NCBI RefSeq assembly: GCF_001907695.1
Contig: NZ_KV880637.1
Location: forward strand, 1,612,001-1,676,000
DNA length: 64,000 nt
Reading direction: 5' to 3'
Source of the DNA: Thalassospira sp. TSL5-1
GTDB taxonomy: Bacteria; Pseudomonadota; Alphaproteobacteria; Rhodospirillales; Thalassospiraceae
Made by a program: the position numbers and the translations under genes. The notes under the pieces were generated by a model. It searched no databases. It worked only from the letters and a program-made list of their open reading frames with translations, and had not been told where the DNA came from. Numbering within the stretch: position 1 is the first letter of the stretch; each line of letters opens with the position of its first letter. Of this stretch, positions 44,905-53,600 are shown one piece after another.

Positions 44905-44938
44905 TAACTTGACGAAATTAGTCGGGTTTAGGTATATT
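44905..44938 (+). promoter_or_regulatory. IscR type-1-like site 2 overlapping a sigma-70-like promoter
   Basis: The element at 44905-44929 (core TTGACG, AAAT, TAGTCGGG) matches the IscR type-1 motif at about 21 of 25 positions. It contains the -35 sequence TTGACG (44909-44914). An 18-nt spacer leads to the -10 sequence TATATT (44933-44938). Binding here would block this promoter, which points toward rpoH. The -35 region CTTGAC could also suit a sigma-32 promoter. Confidence 0.6.
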
Positions 44939-44969
44939 AGTCTTAAAGCGGGTGGGGGCCCATTAGGCA

Positions 44970-45131
44970 CCGCCGGATTTCAGTCCGGCCAGGTTTGGCG
45001 GACGTAATGTCGATTTGCTTCAGAGTAAGGATGAGACGTATCATGAATACAGTTATCTGCTTCAGTCGTCCTCTCGCATAGGCGTTTTGCGAAATGGCAC
45101 TTTTCGGGGACCCAACGCCCCGCCGCCATTT
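44970..45131 (+). other. Structured leader region upstream of rpoH
   Basis: Two structured elements follow the promoter. At 44970-45001, CCGCC can pair with GGCGG, or GCCGGA with TCCGGC; the arms overlap, so the folds compete. At 45092-45131, AAATGGC / GCCATTT encloses CGGGG / CCCCG. No T-run follows either. The rest of 44676-45242 holds no convincing gene. The strong AGGAGG before rpoH lies outside these hairpins. Confidence 0.45.
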
Positions 45132-45242
45132 CTGTCTATGACGTGTTTTGTTTACACAATTACGAGGTCGCGTATCGTTTCCGGTTTTGACATCAGACCC
45201 AGGATATACCGGATACGTTGACCTCCCAGGAGGACAAGAACC

Positions 45243-46112
45243 ATGAGCACCCTTAAATTGCCTGCCGTCCCCCAGGATGACGGTTTCTCAGGATATCTTC
45301 GCCAGGTATGGAAATTCCCGATGCTGACCGCAGACGAGGAATATATGCTGGCACGCCGCTACGTGGAACATCAGGATACTGAAGCAGCCCACAAAATGGT
45401 GACGAGTCATCTGCGTCTTGTCGCAAAAATCGCCTTTGGTTATCGTGGCTATGGGTTGCCGCTGCCTGATCTGGTAGCCGAGGGCAATACCGGCCTGATG
45501 CGTGCGGTTCAGAAATTTGATCCGGAAAAGGGTTTCCGTCTGTCAACTTACGCCATGTGGTGGATCCGTGCCGCTGTGACGGAATATATCCTGCATAGCT
45601 GGTCGATGGTGAAGCTGGGCACGATGGCTGCACAGAAGAAACTGTTCTTTAGTCTGCGCAAAGCCAAGAAGCAGCTTAATATTTACGATAATGGTGAATT
45701 GACCCCGGAACAGGCCGGTGAAGTTGCACAGCGTCTGGGTGTGACCGACAAGGAAGCCCTGGACATGAACCGTCGTTTGGCGGCGCGTGACTTCTCGCTC
45801 AATACTCCGATGCCCAAGGACGAGGGTATGGAGTATCTCGATACCCTGGCATCCGAGGCACCGTCACCCGAGGCCCTGGTGGCAGATTCCGAAGAGCGGA
45901 CCCTGCATAACGGCATGCTGAAAAATGCGCTTGGCGAATTGCCGGATCGGGAACGTGAAATCATTATGGCCCGTTTCCTGAGCGATGATCCGATCACGCT
46001 GGAAAAACTGGGTGAACGTTTTGGCGTTAGCCGTGAACGTGTCCGTCAGTTGGAAGCCCGCGCTTTCAAGAAGTTGCAGGAATCTGTTCTGACACAGCAT
46101 CAGGCAGCTTAA
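45243..46112 (+). CDS. rpoH: RNA polymerase sigma-32 factor (heat shock)
   Basis: It directs RNA polymerase to heat-shock promoters. The 289-residue protein has region 2 (HLRLVAKIAFGYRGYGLPLPD, GNTGLMRAVQKFDPEKGFRL, STYAMWWIRAAVTEYIL), the RpoH box QKKLFFSLRKAKKQL near 136-150 that is diagnostic of sigma-32 and used for degradation control, and region 4 with the helix-turn-helix TLEKLGERFGVSRERVRQLE near 250-269. CCCAGGAGGACAAGAACC gives a very strong ribosome-binding site. A leader of about 300 nt separates it from the promoter carrying the IscR-like site. A terminator follows at 46149. Confidence 0.97.
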   Translation: MSTLKLPAVPQDDGFSGYLRQVWKFPMLTADEEYMLARRYVEHQDTEAAHKMVTSHLRLVAKIAFGYRGYGLPLPDLVAEGNTGLMRAVQKFDPEKGFRLSTYAMWWIRAAVTEYILHSWSMVKLGTMAAQKKLFFSLRKAKKQLNIYDNGELTPEQAGEVAQRLGVTDKEALDMNRRLAARDFSLNTPMPKDEGMEYLDTLASEAPSPEALVADSEERTLHNGMLKNALGELPDREREIIMARFLSDDPITLEKLGERFGVSRERVRQLEARAFKKLQESVLTQHQAA

Positions 46113-46148
46113 CCGGATTTCCGGCCTCCCGTAACATGATCAAGATTT

Positions 46149-46178
46149 AAGGGTGGTAACATTGCCACCCTTTTTTTG
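46149..46178. terminator. Bidirectional terminator after rpoH
   Basis: Perfect stem AAGGGTGG / CCACCCTT with an 8-nt loop and a run of seven T, between convergent rpoH and a Nudix gene. Confidence 0.92.
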
Positions 46179-46194
46179 TGTTTGGATTGTTTGT

Positions 46195-46668
46195 TTAAGA
46201 CGAAGGAAGCCGATTCCGCCGGCCGTGCGCCTGGCGCGATTTTTCGATCACCCGCAAAGTCACGGTCCATAAATTATAGGTTTCAAGCCTGTCGGGATCA
46301 GCCCAGATGGCATCACTGGCATCGTCACCGGCAATAGGCAGGGCTGTGCCGGTCACCGCATCGGCCGAAAAATCCAGAAGCGTATAATGATAAAGCGGTT
46401 TGCCATGTGCGCCGCCCGGCGTGATCAAATCGATAATCTCGAGAAATTCGATATTGGTGATACGAATGCCGGTTTCTTCAAAAACTTCGCGTTCCAGTGC
46501 CTGTTGCACGGTTTCCCCCAGTTCCTGGGCACCGCCTGGCAGACTCCATTCGCCCGCTTTGGGCGGCCGCCCCCGGCGGATCAACAGAACCTTGCCCTCA
46601 TGCCAGACAACGGCCCCAACGCCAATCATGGGCCGTAACGGATTTTCCCGACCAGCAGATACAGTCAT
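46195..46668 (-). CDS. Nudix hydrolase (ADP-ribose pyrophosphatase-like)
   Basis: The 157-residue protein has the complete Nudix box GGAQELGETVQQALEREVFE followed by ETG near 45-67, after VLLIRRGRPPKAGEWSLP. This N-terminal pattern is seen in small ADP-ribose or nucleoside-diphosphate-sugar hydrolases; the exact substrate is undecided. Its ATG follows directly after the stop codon of the upstream small gene, so the two are co-translated. Confidence 0.87.
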   Translation of the reverse strand: MTVSAGRENPLRPMIGVGAVVWHEGKVLLIRRGRPPKAGEWSLPGGAQELGETVQQALEREVFEETGIRITNIEFLEIIDLITPGGAHGKPLYHYTLLDFSADAVTGTALPIAGDDASDAIWADPDRLETYNLWTVTLRVIEKSRQAHGRRNRLPSS

Positions 46669-46938
46669 TTACAGGTCGCCATTTTCATCTTCATCTTCAT
46701 CTTCGGGATCCGGGATGTCGCTTATGATTTTGCCAGTCATTTCATGGGCCTGAATAACGGTGCGCCCTAAAAACTGTTCTTCAGACTGCGGGCGCACGGA
46801 CATGACAAAGTCCTGGGCGGGGGCATTGGCAACGGCAAAGGACCGGGCTGTTTCATAATCCTTGGCCCGTATATTGGCCGTGTTGATGCGAACAGCACCG
46901 TCATCATCGTAAATATATTCAACAATCCAAACCTGCAA
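46669..46938 (-). CDS. Uncharacterised small acidic protein
   Basis: I do not recognise this protein. From a TTG at 46938 (AGGA about 7 nt upstream) it is 89 residues: QVWIVEYIYDDDGAVRIN, then AKDYETARSFAVANAPAQDF, and a strongly acidic tail (DIPDPEDEDEDENGD). A further TTG at 46983 is in frame. The fold looks like a short alpha/beta domain. It abuts the Nudix gene with no intergenic base, so the two products may work together. Confidence 0.6.
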   Translation of the reverse strand: MQVWIVEYIYDDDGAVRINTANIRAKDYETARSFAVANAPAQDFVMSVRPQSEEQFLGRTVIQAHEMTGKIISDIPDPEDEDEDENGDL

Positions 46939-47135
46939 AACGGATCCTTTTTTCTGGCGGCTTTTTGTTTGGTTGCGCTGCAAAAGCCGTTGCTGCTATC
47001 ACTGTTCTAAAGAGGCCTGCTGTGACATTGATCAAATCGGGGAATGGCCGTCGCAGCAATGCCACAATTTTTCAGGCAGACTTTCAAAACATATTTGTAG
47101 TGTCTCGTTACAGTACAACCTATCAAAGGTGATAA

Positions 47136-47978
47136 ATGAACGCCAAGCGTGATGATTCTCCCGACCATAATAACGGCGCCCCAACGCCCCCCATGCCTTC
47201 GTTGGGAATTTTAGGCCGACTGCGCACCTATTTTCTAACGGGAGTTCTGGTAAGCGCACCGCTGGCAATAACGTTTGGCCTGGCCTGGTGGTTCATCGAA
47301 TTTGTCGATGGTTCTGTCATGCCGCTGATTCCGTCCAAATATAATCCTGAAATTTACCTGCCTGATGCCTATCAAAGCTATGGTATCCCGGGCTTTGGCC
47401 TGTTGGTTGTGGTTATCGCCATAACGCTGGTTGGCTGGCTGACCACCAATTTTGCCGGTCGAGCGCTCATCAAGGTTTATGAACGCATTCTCGGTCGTAT
47501 TCCGGCTGTGCGCAGTATTTATGGTGCAATCAAGCAAATTCTTGAAACGGTTCTCGCCAATCAATCCAATGCCTTTCGCCAGGCTGTTTTGCTGGAATAT
47601 CCGCGTCGCGGTATGTGGGCGATCGGGTTTATTACCGGCGAAACCAAGGGTGAAGTGCAGCACCTGACCGAAGATACCGTCATCAATGTGTTTTTGCCGA
47701 CAACACCAAATCCAACATCGGGATTTTTGCTGTTTGTCCCGAAGCGGGATGTCATCGTGCTGGACATGACGGTCGAGGAAGCCATTAAAATGGTGATGTC
47801 GGGCGGGATCGTCACACCGGTGGACCGCCGCCCTGCCGAAGAACAGGACAAGCCCCAGGTATCGGCAAAAACCTATGAGGATGTCGATATTTTGCGCGAA
47901 AAGGAAAAAGCCCCTGTGCTGGTATCCCGTCATGAACCGGGGGCAGCACCACAGGAACCTGAAAAACAGAATTCCTGA
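47136..47978 (+). CDS. DUF502-family membrane protein
   Basis: The 280-residue protein has two membrane segments, about 34-58 (GVLVSAPLAITFGLAWWFIEF) and 90-112 (GFGLLVVVIAITLVGWLTTNF), then the DUF502 signature RIPAVRSIYGAIKQILETVL near 130-149 and [36 protein letters not shown] near 188-223. The family function is unknown. In Alphaproteobacteria this gene typically lies beside recG, as here (convergent). The C-terminal 45 residues are charged. Confidence 0.85.
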   Translation: MNAKRDDSPDHNNGAPTPPMPSLGILGRLRTYFLTGVLVSAPLAITFGLAWWFIEFVDGSVMPLIPSKYNPEIYLPDAYQSYGIPGFGLLVVVIAITLVGWLTTNFAGRALIKVYERILGRIPAVRSIYGAIKQILETVLANQSNAFRQAVLLEYPRRGMWAIGFITGETKGEVQHLTEDTVINVFLPTTPNPTSGFLLFVPKRDVIVLDMTVEEAIKMVMSGGIVTPVDRRPAEEQDKPQVSAKTYEDVDILREKEKAPVLVSRHEPGAAPQEPEKQNS

Positions 47979-48026
47979 AATTGGCCGCAACCATCGCCAA
48001 CATTTTGATCCGCACGAATTAGTATC

Positions 48027-48058
48027 AAGGGCAGGGGCATATTCCTGCCCTTTTTGTT
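48027..48058. terminator. Bidirectional terminator between the DUF502 gene and recG
   Basis: Stem AAGGGCAGG / CCTGCCCTT followed by TTTGTTTTG, between convergent genes. Confidence 0.87.
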
Positions 48059-48064
48059 TTGTGA

Positions 48065-50152
48065 TTAGCCAGAGCGAAAATAACGAACCGCTTCATCGCG
48101 CTCGAATAAATACAGGAGCAATCGAAGCGATTGGCCGCGCTCGGTTTGTAAATCGGGGTCACGTTCCACAATCAGCCGGGCATCATCACGGGCAATGGCT
48201 AAAAGGTCGCCGTGCAAATCCAGGCTTGCCAGGCGATAGGCCTGAAGGCCGCTTTGCCGGGTTCCCAGAACTTCACCCGCACCGCGCAGGCGCAAATCCT
48301 CCTCGGCGATGACAAAGCCATCTTCGGTTTCGCGCATGATTTTAAGCCGCGCCTTGGAAATCTCGCCCAGGGGGGAGCCATAAAGCAGCAAACATGTCGA
48401 CGCCCCGCTGCCGCGTCCGATGCGCCCGCGCAACTGGTGCAATTGCGCCAGGCCAAACCGTTCGGCATGCTCAATTACCATAACGGTGGCTTCGGGCACA
48501 TTTACCCCAACCTCGATCACGGTGGTGGCGACCAGAATGGACAAATCGCCGTGGGCAAATCTGTCCATGACCTCGTCTTTTTCCTTGCCCTTCATCTTGC
48601 CATGAACAAGGCCAACGCGCCCTTCGCCAAACTGGTCAACAAGGATACGGTGGCGTTCTTCTGCGGCTTGCAGATCGACGATTTCGGAATCTTCGACCAG
48701 GGGGCAAACCCAGTATATTTTTGCCCCCTGGCGCATGGCACGGCCAATACCGGCGGCAACATCTTCAACCTTGTCGATCGGGAGAACACGGGTATCAACC
48801 GGCTGGCGTCCCGGCGGTTTTTCATCCAACCGGGAAACTTCCATATCGCCAAAGGCCGTTAAAGTCAGGGTGCGCGGAATGGGGGTTGCCGTCATCACCA
48901 GCACATCAACCGCCGTGCCTTTGCCCGCCAGCATCAGGCGTTGATGCACGCCAAAACGATGCTGTTCATCAACCACAGCAAAGGCGAGGTCGTGAAAGGC
49001 GACACTTTCCTGAAACAGGGCGTGAGTGCCAACGGCCACGGCAAATTCACCATTTGCCAGTCCATCAAGGATTTTCTGCCGCGCCTTGCCTTTGTCTCGC
49101 CCGGTCAGAAGGGTGCAGGTAATGCCGATTTTTTCCAGCATCGGAGCAATGGTTTCAAAATGCTGCCGGGCCAAAATTTCGGTCGGGGCCATCAGGGCGG
49201 CTTGCCGCCCGGTTTCGACCGCATTTAGCATCGCCATTAAGGCAACAACCGTTTTGCCCGACCCGACATCCCCCTGCAGCAGGCGCAGCATACGGCCCGT
49301 GCTGGCCATATCTTCGTTAATATCGCTTAGCGCACGTTTTTGCGCCCCCGTCAGGGCAAAGGGCAATTGCTTTGCCAGCAAGTTTCGTAACCTTCCGTCA
49401 CCCTGAATGGAACGACCGCCCAGCTTTTTCATTTTCGCCCGAATCAGCGTTAAGGCCAGTTGGTTTGCCAGCAATTCATCATAGGCAAGCCGCGCCCGTG
49501 CGGCGTGATCTGGTAACAGATCACTTTCATTTTCCGGTTTATGTACTTGATAAAGGGCGGTTTTGAAATCCGGCCAGCCGTGACGTGCCTTCAGCGCCTT
49601 ATCATGCCATTCTGGCAAGTCTGGCACATGGCCCAAGGCAGCCAGGATGGCCTTGGTCAGGGTTTTTCCGGTCACACCTGCCGCCATCGGATATACCGGC
49701 TCGACCGTTTGAATGCTTTCGCGTTCGGCTTCGGTGCCAATGCGATCCGGATGGGTGATTTGATATTCGCCGCGATAATGGTCAATTTTACCGGAAATGA
49801 TGCGCTTTTCACCTTCGGGCAACACATCATTCAGATATTTGGCACGGGCATTAAAAAACACCAGCGTGATAAAGCCGTCCTCGGTGCGGCAGACAATACG
49901 GTAAGGGCGCCTGCGGTCTGGGGCGGGTTCGTGCCGCTCCACAACAACATCCAGGGTTACAATGGTACCATCAATGGTTTCGGCCAAAGGCGGGGAAAAA
50001 CGCCGGTCAATCAGCCCGCTTGGCAAATGCCACAAAAGATCAACCAGATGTTCGCCGCCAATAAGACGTTCCACCAAAGGTTTCAGGCGCGGCCCGATAC
50101 CGGGCAGGCTGTTGATTTCGGCAAATAGCGGAAACAGAATTTCGGGGCGCAT
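48065..50152 (-). CDS. recG: ATP-dependent DNA helicase RecG
   Basis: It remodels stalled replication forks and branched recombination intermediates. The 695-residue protein has the N-terminal wedge/OB domain (about 1-260), helicase motif I LLQGDVGSGKTVVALMAM near 290-307, motif II VVDEQHRFG, motif III TATPIPRTL, motif V ATTVIEVGVNVPEATVMVIEHAERFGLAQLHQLRGRIGR and the C-terminal TRG region. Length and motif order are standard. It is divergent from sdhE-mfd with 233 bp between, a region in which I see no further gene. Confidence 0.97.
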   Translation of the reverse strand: MRPEILFPLFAEINSLPGIGPRLKPLVERLIGGEHLVDLLWHLPSGLIDRRFSPPLAETIDGTIVTLDVVVERHEPAPDRRRPYRIVCRTEDGFITLVFFNARAKYLNDVLPEGEKRIISGKIDHYRGEYQITHPDRIGTEAERESIQTVEPVYPMAAGVTGKTLTKAILAALGHVPDLPEWHDKALKARHGWPDFKTALYQVHKPENESDLLPDHAARARLAYDELLANQLALTLIRAKMKKLGGRSIQGDGRLRNLLAKQLPFALTGAQKRALSDINEDMASTGRMLRLLQGDVGSGKTVVALMAMLNAVETGRQAALMAPTEILARQHFETIAPMLEKIGITCTLLTGRDKGKARQKILDGLANGEFAVAVGTHALFQESVAFHDLAFAVVDEQHRFGVHQRLMLAGKGTAVDVLVMTATPIPRTLTLTAFGDMEVSRLDEKPPGRQPVDTRVLPIDKVEDVAAGIGRAMRQGAKIYWVCPLVEDSEIVDLQAAEERHRILVDQFGEGRVGLVHGKMKGKEKDEVMDRFAHGDLSILVATTVIEVGVNVPEATVMVIEHAERFGLAQLHQLRGRIGRGSGASTCLLLYGSPLGEISKARLKIMRETEDGFVIAEEDLRLRGAGEVLGTRQSGLQAYRLASLDLHGDLLAIARDDARLIVERDPDLQTERGQSLRLLLYLFERDEAVRYFRSG

Positions 50153-50385
50153 TGGCTTATGACTTGAAACTCAGAAATGGAACATTATAAGAACAAAGGC
50201 TTGTTTCTGTTCGGTATACAGCATATTTTCACGCTCGCAACCATCGAGTTGGCCCCCTGGGGCAAAACAATTGTGCGCGGCATGGACCAATTTCGGATTT
50301 TACCGTACAAAGCATGCCATTGCCGCAAAGCACCATCGTGCCATATGAAAGCGGGCGCGAAAATAGTGACAGGAGAATAGGGTCC

Positions 50386-50673
50386 ATGAGCAACCAAGAC
50401 ACCGACCATGAAAATGAACTGGAATTGCGGCGCAAGAAACTGCAATTTCGCGGTGCGCATCGCGGGACCAAGGAAAACGATATTCTGATTGGCCGCTTTA
50501 TGGATGCCCACCTGGCGACCCTTAATGCCCGCCAGCTTGATGAATTTGAAGCCCTGATTGTCGAAGTGCCCGATGCCGACTTTTTTAAATGGGCCACCGG
50601 CAAGGAAAAGGCACCAGCCGCCTATGACACCGAAGTCCTGGCTATGATCAACGCCCTTAGCAACGCCCGATAA
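50386..50673 (+). CDS. sdhE: FAD assembly factor SdhE
   Basis: It promotes covalent attachment of FAD to succinate dehydrogenase SdhA. The 95-residue protein has the family motif KKLQFRGAHRGTKENDILIGRFMD near 17-40, including the RGTKE (RGxxE) site essential for flavinylation, and the acidic C-terminal half DEFEALIVEVPDADFFKWATG. The ATG at 50386 follows AGGAG; the frame is open to 50314 but without family sequence. mfd follows after 4 nt. Confidence 0.93.
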   Translation: MSNQDTDHENELELRRKKLQFRGAHRGTKENDILIGRFMDAHLATLNARQLDEFEALIVEVPDADFFKWATGKEKAPAAYDTEVLAMINALSNAR

Positions 50674-50677
50674 AGCA

Positions 50678-53600
50678 TTGAATAAAATCAACGATATCAT
50701 TTCGCGCCATGATCGTGTCCGTCTGGGCGGTGTTCCAGAAGGGTATGATGCACTTTTGCTGCGCGAACTGCTTGATGCAGCCAAAGGCAGTCGTACCATT
50801 TTGCATGTCGCACGCGATGACAAGCGAATGGCGCAAATGGCCGAAGGCCTGCAGTTTTTTGCCGGCGAGGTCGAGGTTTTGACATTCCCGGCCTGGGATT
50901 GCCTGCCTTATGACCGCGTATCGCCCATCGCCGAAGTCACCGCGCGCCGGGTGGAAACCCTGACCATCCTTGCCGATAAAAAACAGCCCGCCGGTGAATT
51001 TGGCCGTATTGTTTTAACAACCGCCGCTGCCGTCATGCAGCGTGTTCCGATGGTCGATGTGATGGAAAAGGGTAAATTGACCCTGACCACCGATCAGGAA
51101 TATTCGCGTGCGGACTTGACGGCTTATTTCGAGCGTATGGGCTATGGCCGTGCCGAGCAGGTTATGGAACCGGGCGATTATGCGGTGCGCGGTGATATTG
51201 TTGATATTTTTGCCCCCGGCATGAAAGAACCGGTGCGCCTGGACTTTTTTGGCGATGAAATTGAAAGTATTCGCCGCTTTGATGTTGAAAGCCAGCGCAC
51301 GGTTGGGCGGGTGAATTCGGTATCGCTGTTACCCGTTGGCGAAATCTATCTTGATGCCGATACCATTTCACTGTTTCGCAGCAAATATCGCGAATTGTTT
51401 GGCAATGTGTCGCAGACAGATCCGCTTTATGAATCGATCAGTGCCGGGCTGAAATATGGCGGCATGGAACATTGGCTGCCCCTGTTTCACGATGGGCTCG
51501 ATACCCTGTTTACCTATGTGCCGGATGCGATTGTCAGCCTGGATCATCAGGTGGACGAGGCGGTCGATAATCGCCTTGAAATGATCGACGATTATTATCA
51601 GGCCCGCCAGAACATCAAGGGCGGCGGTCTTTCGGGCGACAGCGTTTATAAACCCGTGCCGCCAGAACGCCTTTATCTGGATAGGGCGGAGCTGGAGCGC
51701 AATCTTGCCGGTCGGCTGGTAATGGATTTATCGCCCTATGTAGAAGAAGAAAATACCGAACGCGGTATTTTTGACATGGGGGCGCGTAAGGGCCGCGACT
51801 TTGGCGATATTCGCGCCCGGGCCGATGTGAACCTGTATGATGAATTGCGCGATTTTATCTCTGCCCAGCGTGGTAAGGATAACAAGGTCGTTATTGCTTC
51901 CTATTCCGATGGATCGCGGGACCGTATGGTCTCGCTTTTGCGCGAACATGGCGTTGGCAAGGTGGTGAATGCCGAATGCTGGGAAGACATTACCGATGAC
52001 CTGGGCAGCGAGCATTGCGCTGTTGTGATTCTGGATATCGAACATGGCTTTCGCCGTGAAGGCCTGTGGTTTTTAACCGAGCAGGACATTCTGGGCGACC
52101 GTATGAGTCGCCCGGGTGGCCGCCGACGCAAGGCCGAAAATTTCCTGCGTGAGGCTTCCGAAATTGCCGAAGGCGACCTGGTTGTTCACATCGAACATGG
52201 CATTGGCCGTTATCTGGGGCTGATGACTGTGACCGCCGGCGGTGCCCCGCATGACTGCTTGCAGCTGGAATATGATGGCGGTGACAAACTTTTTGTGCCG
52301 GTCGAAAATATCGAGGTTCTGTCGCGTTATGGCTCCGACGAGGGGCTGTCGATCCTGGATCGGTTGGGCGGTGTCGCCTGGCAGGCCCGTAAGGCCAAAT
52401 TGCGTGAACGTATTCGCGATATGGCCGATAAGCTGATCAAGGTGGCCGCTGCGCGACATTTGCGTAAAGGCGAGGCGCTCACCGTGCCCGAAGGCGCCTA
52501 TGACGAATTTTGTGCCCGTTTTCCCTTTACCGAAACCGAAGACCAGGCCCGCGCCATTCACGATACCCTGGGTGATTTGACTGCAGGCAAGCCGATGGAT
52601 CGCCTGGTATGTGGCGATGTTGGCTTTGGCAAAACCGAAGTCGCCCTGCGGGCCGCCTTCGCCGCTGTCATGTCGGGCAAGCAGGTGGCGGTTGTGGCCC
52701 CAACAACCTTGCTGTGCCGCCAGCATTACCTGAACTTCAAGGAACGCTTTAACGACCTGCCAGTACGTGTTGAACAGCTTTCGCGCCTTGTCACCGGCAA
52801 GAATGCCAAGCTGGTTAAGGATAACCTTGAAAGCGGGCATGTCGATATTGTGTGTGGCACTCATGCGCTTTTGGGGCAGGGTGTCAAATTCAAGGATCTG
52901 GGTCTTCTGATTGTCGATGAGGAACAGCATTTTGGTGTGAAGCACAAGGAACGGCTCAAAGAGCTTAAAACCGATGTGCATGTGTTAACGCTTACAGCAA
53001 CGCCTATTCCGCGGACTTTGCAATTGGCCCTGACCGGGGTGAAGGAACTTTCCATCATTGCAACGCCGCCGGTCGACCGGCTTGCAGTGCGCACCTATAT
53101 CACGCCTTATGACCCGGTTGTGGTGCGTGAGGCCATTTTGCGCGAACGCCATCGGGGCGGGCAGATTTTCTATGTTTGCCCCCGGGTTTCCGATATTGGC
53201 CGGGTGGCCAAGGAACTTGAAACACTGGTGCCGGAAATCAAATTTGATGTGGCACACGGGCAAATGGGGGCGCGCGACCTTGAACAGGTCATGACCGATT
53301 TTGTTGAACGCAAATTCGATTTGCTGTTGGCAACCAATATCATTGAATCGGGCATTGATGTGCCCAACGCCAATACCATGATTCTGCATCGTGCCGATAT
53401 GTTTGGCCTGGCCCAGCTTTATCAGCTGCGCGGGCGTATTGGCCGCTCCAAGCAGCGGGCTTATGCTTATTTGACGCTGCCAAATGGCAAAAAGCTGACG
53501 GCAACGGCGATGAAGCGCCTGGAAGTGATGCAAACCCTTGATAGCCTGGGGGCGGGCTTTAACCTGGCCTCGCATGACCTGGATATTCGCGGGGCAGGGA

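Noticed and set aside
44873-45007. 44-codon frame (MSEFDVRF...) with an AAAGGA sequence 8-9 nt upstream, located after IscR-like site 1
   Set aside because: The stronger promoter lies inside it, it carries stems of the leader region and rare AGG codons, and I recognise no family. It is possible but not supported enough to list as a gene.
45043-45081. Twelve-codon frame MNTVICFSRPLA as an rpoH leader peptide
   Set aside because: The spacing to the nearest AAGG is about 12 nt, and no regulatory codon pattern is seen.
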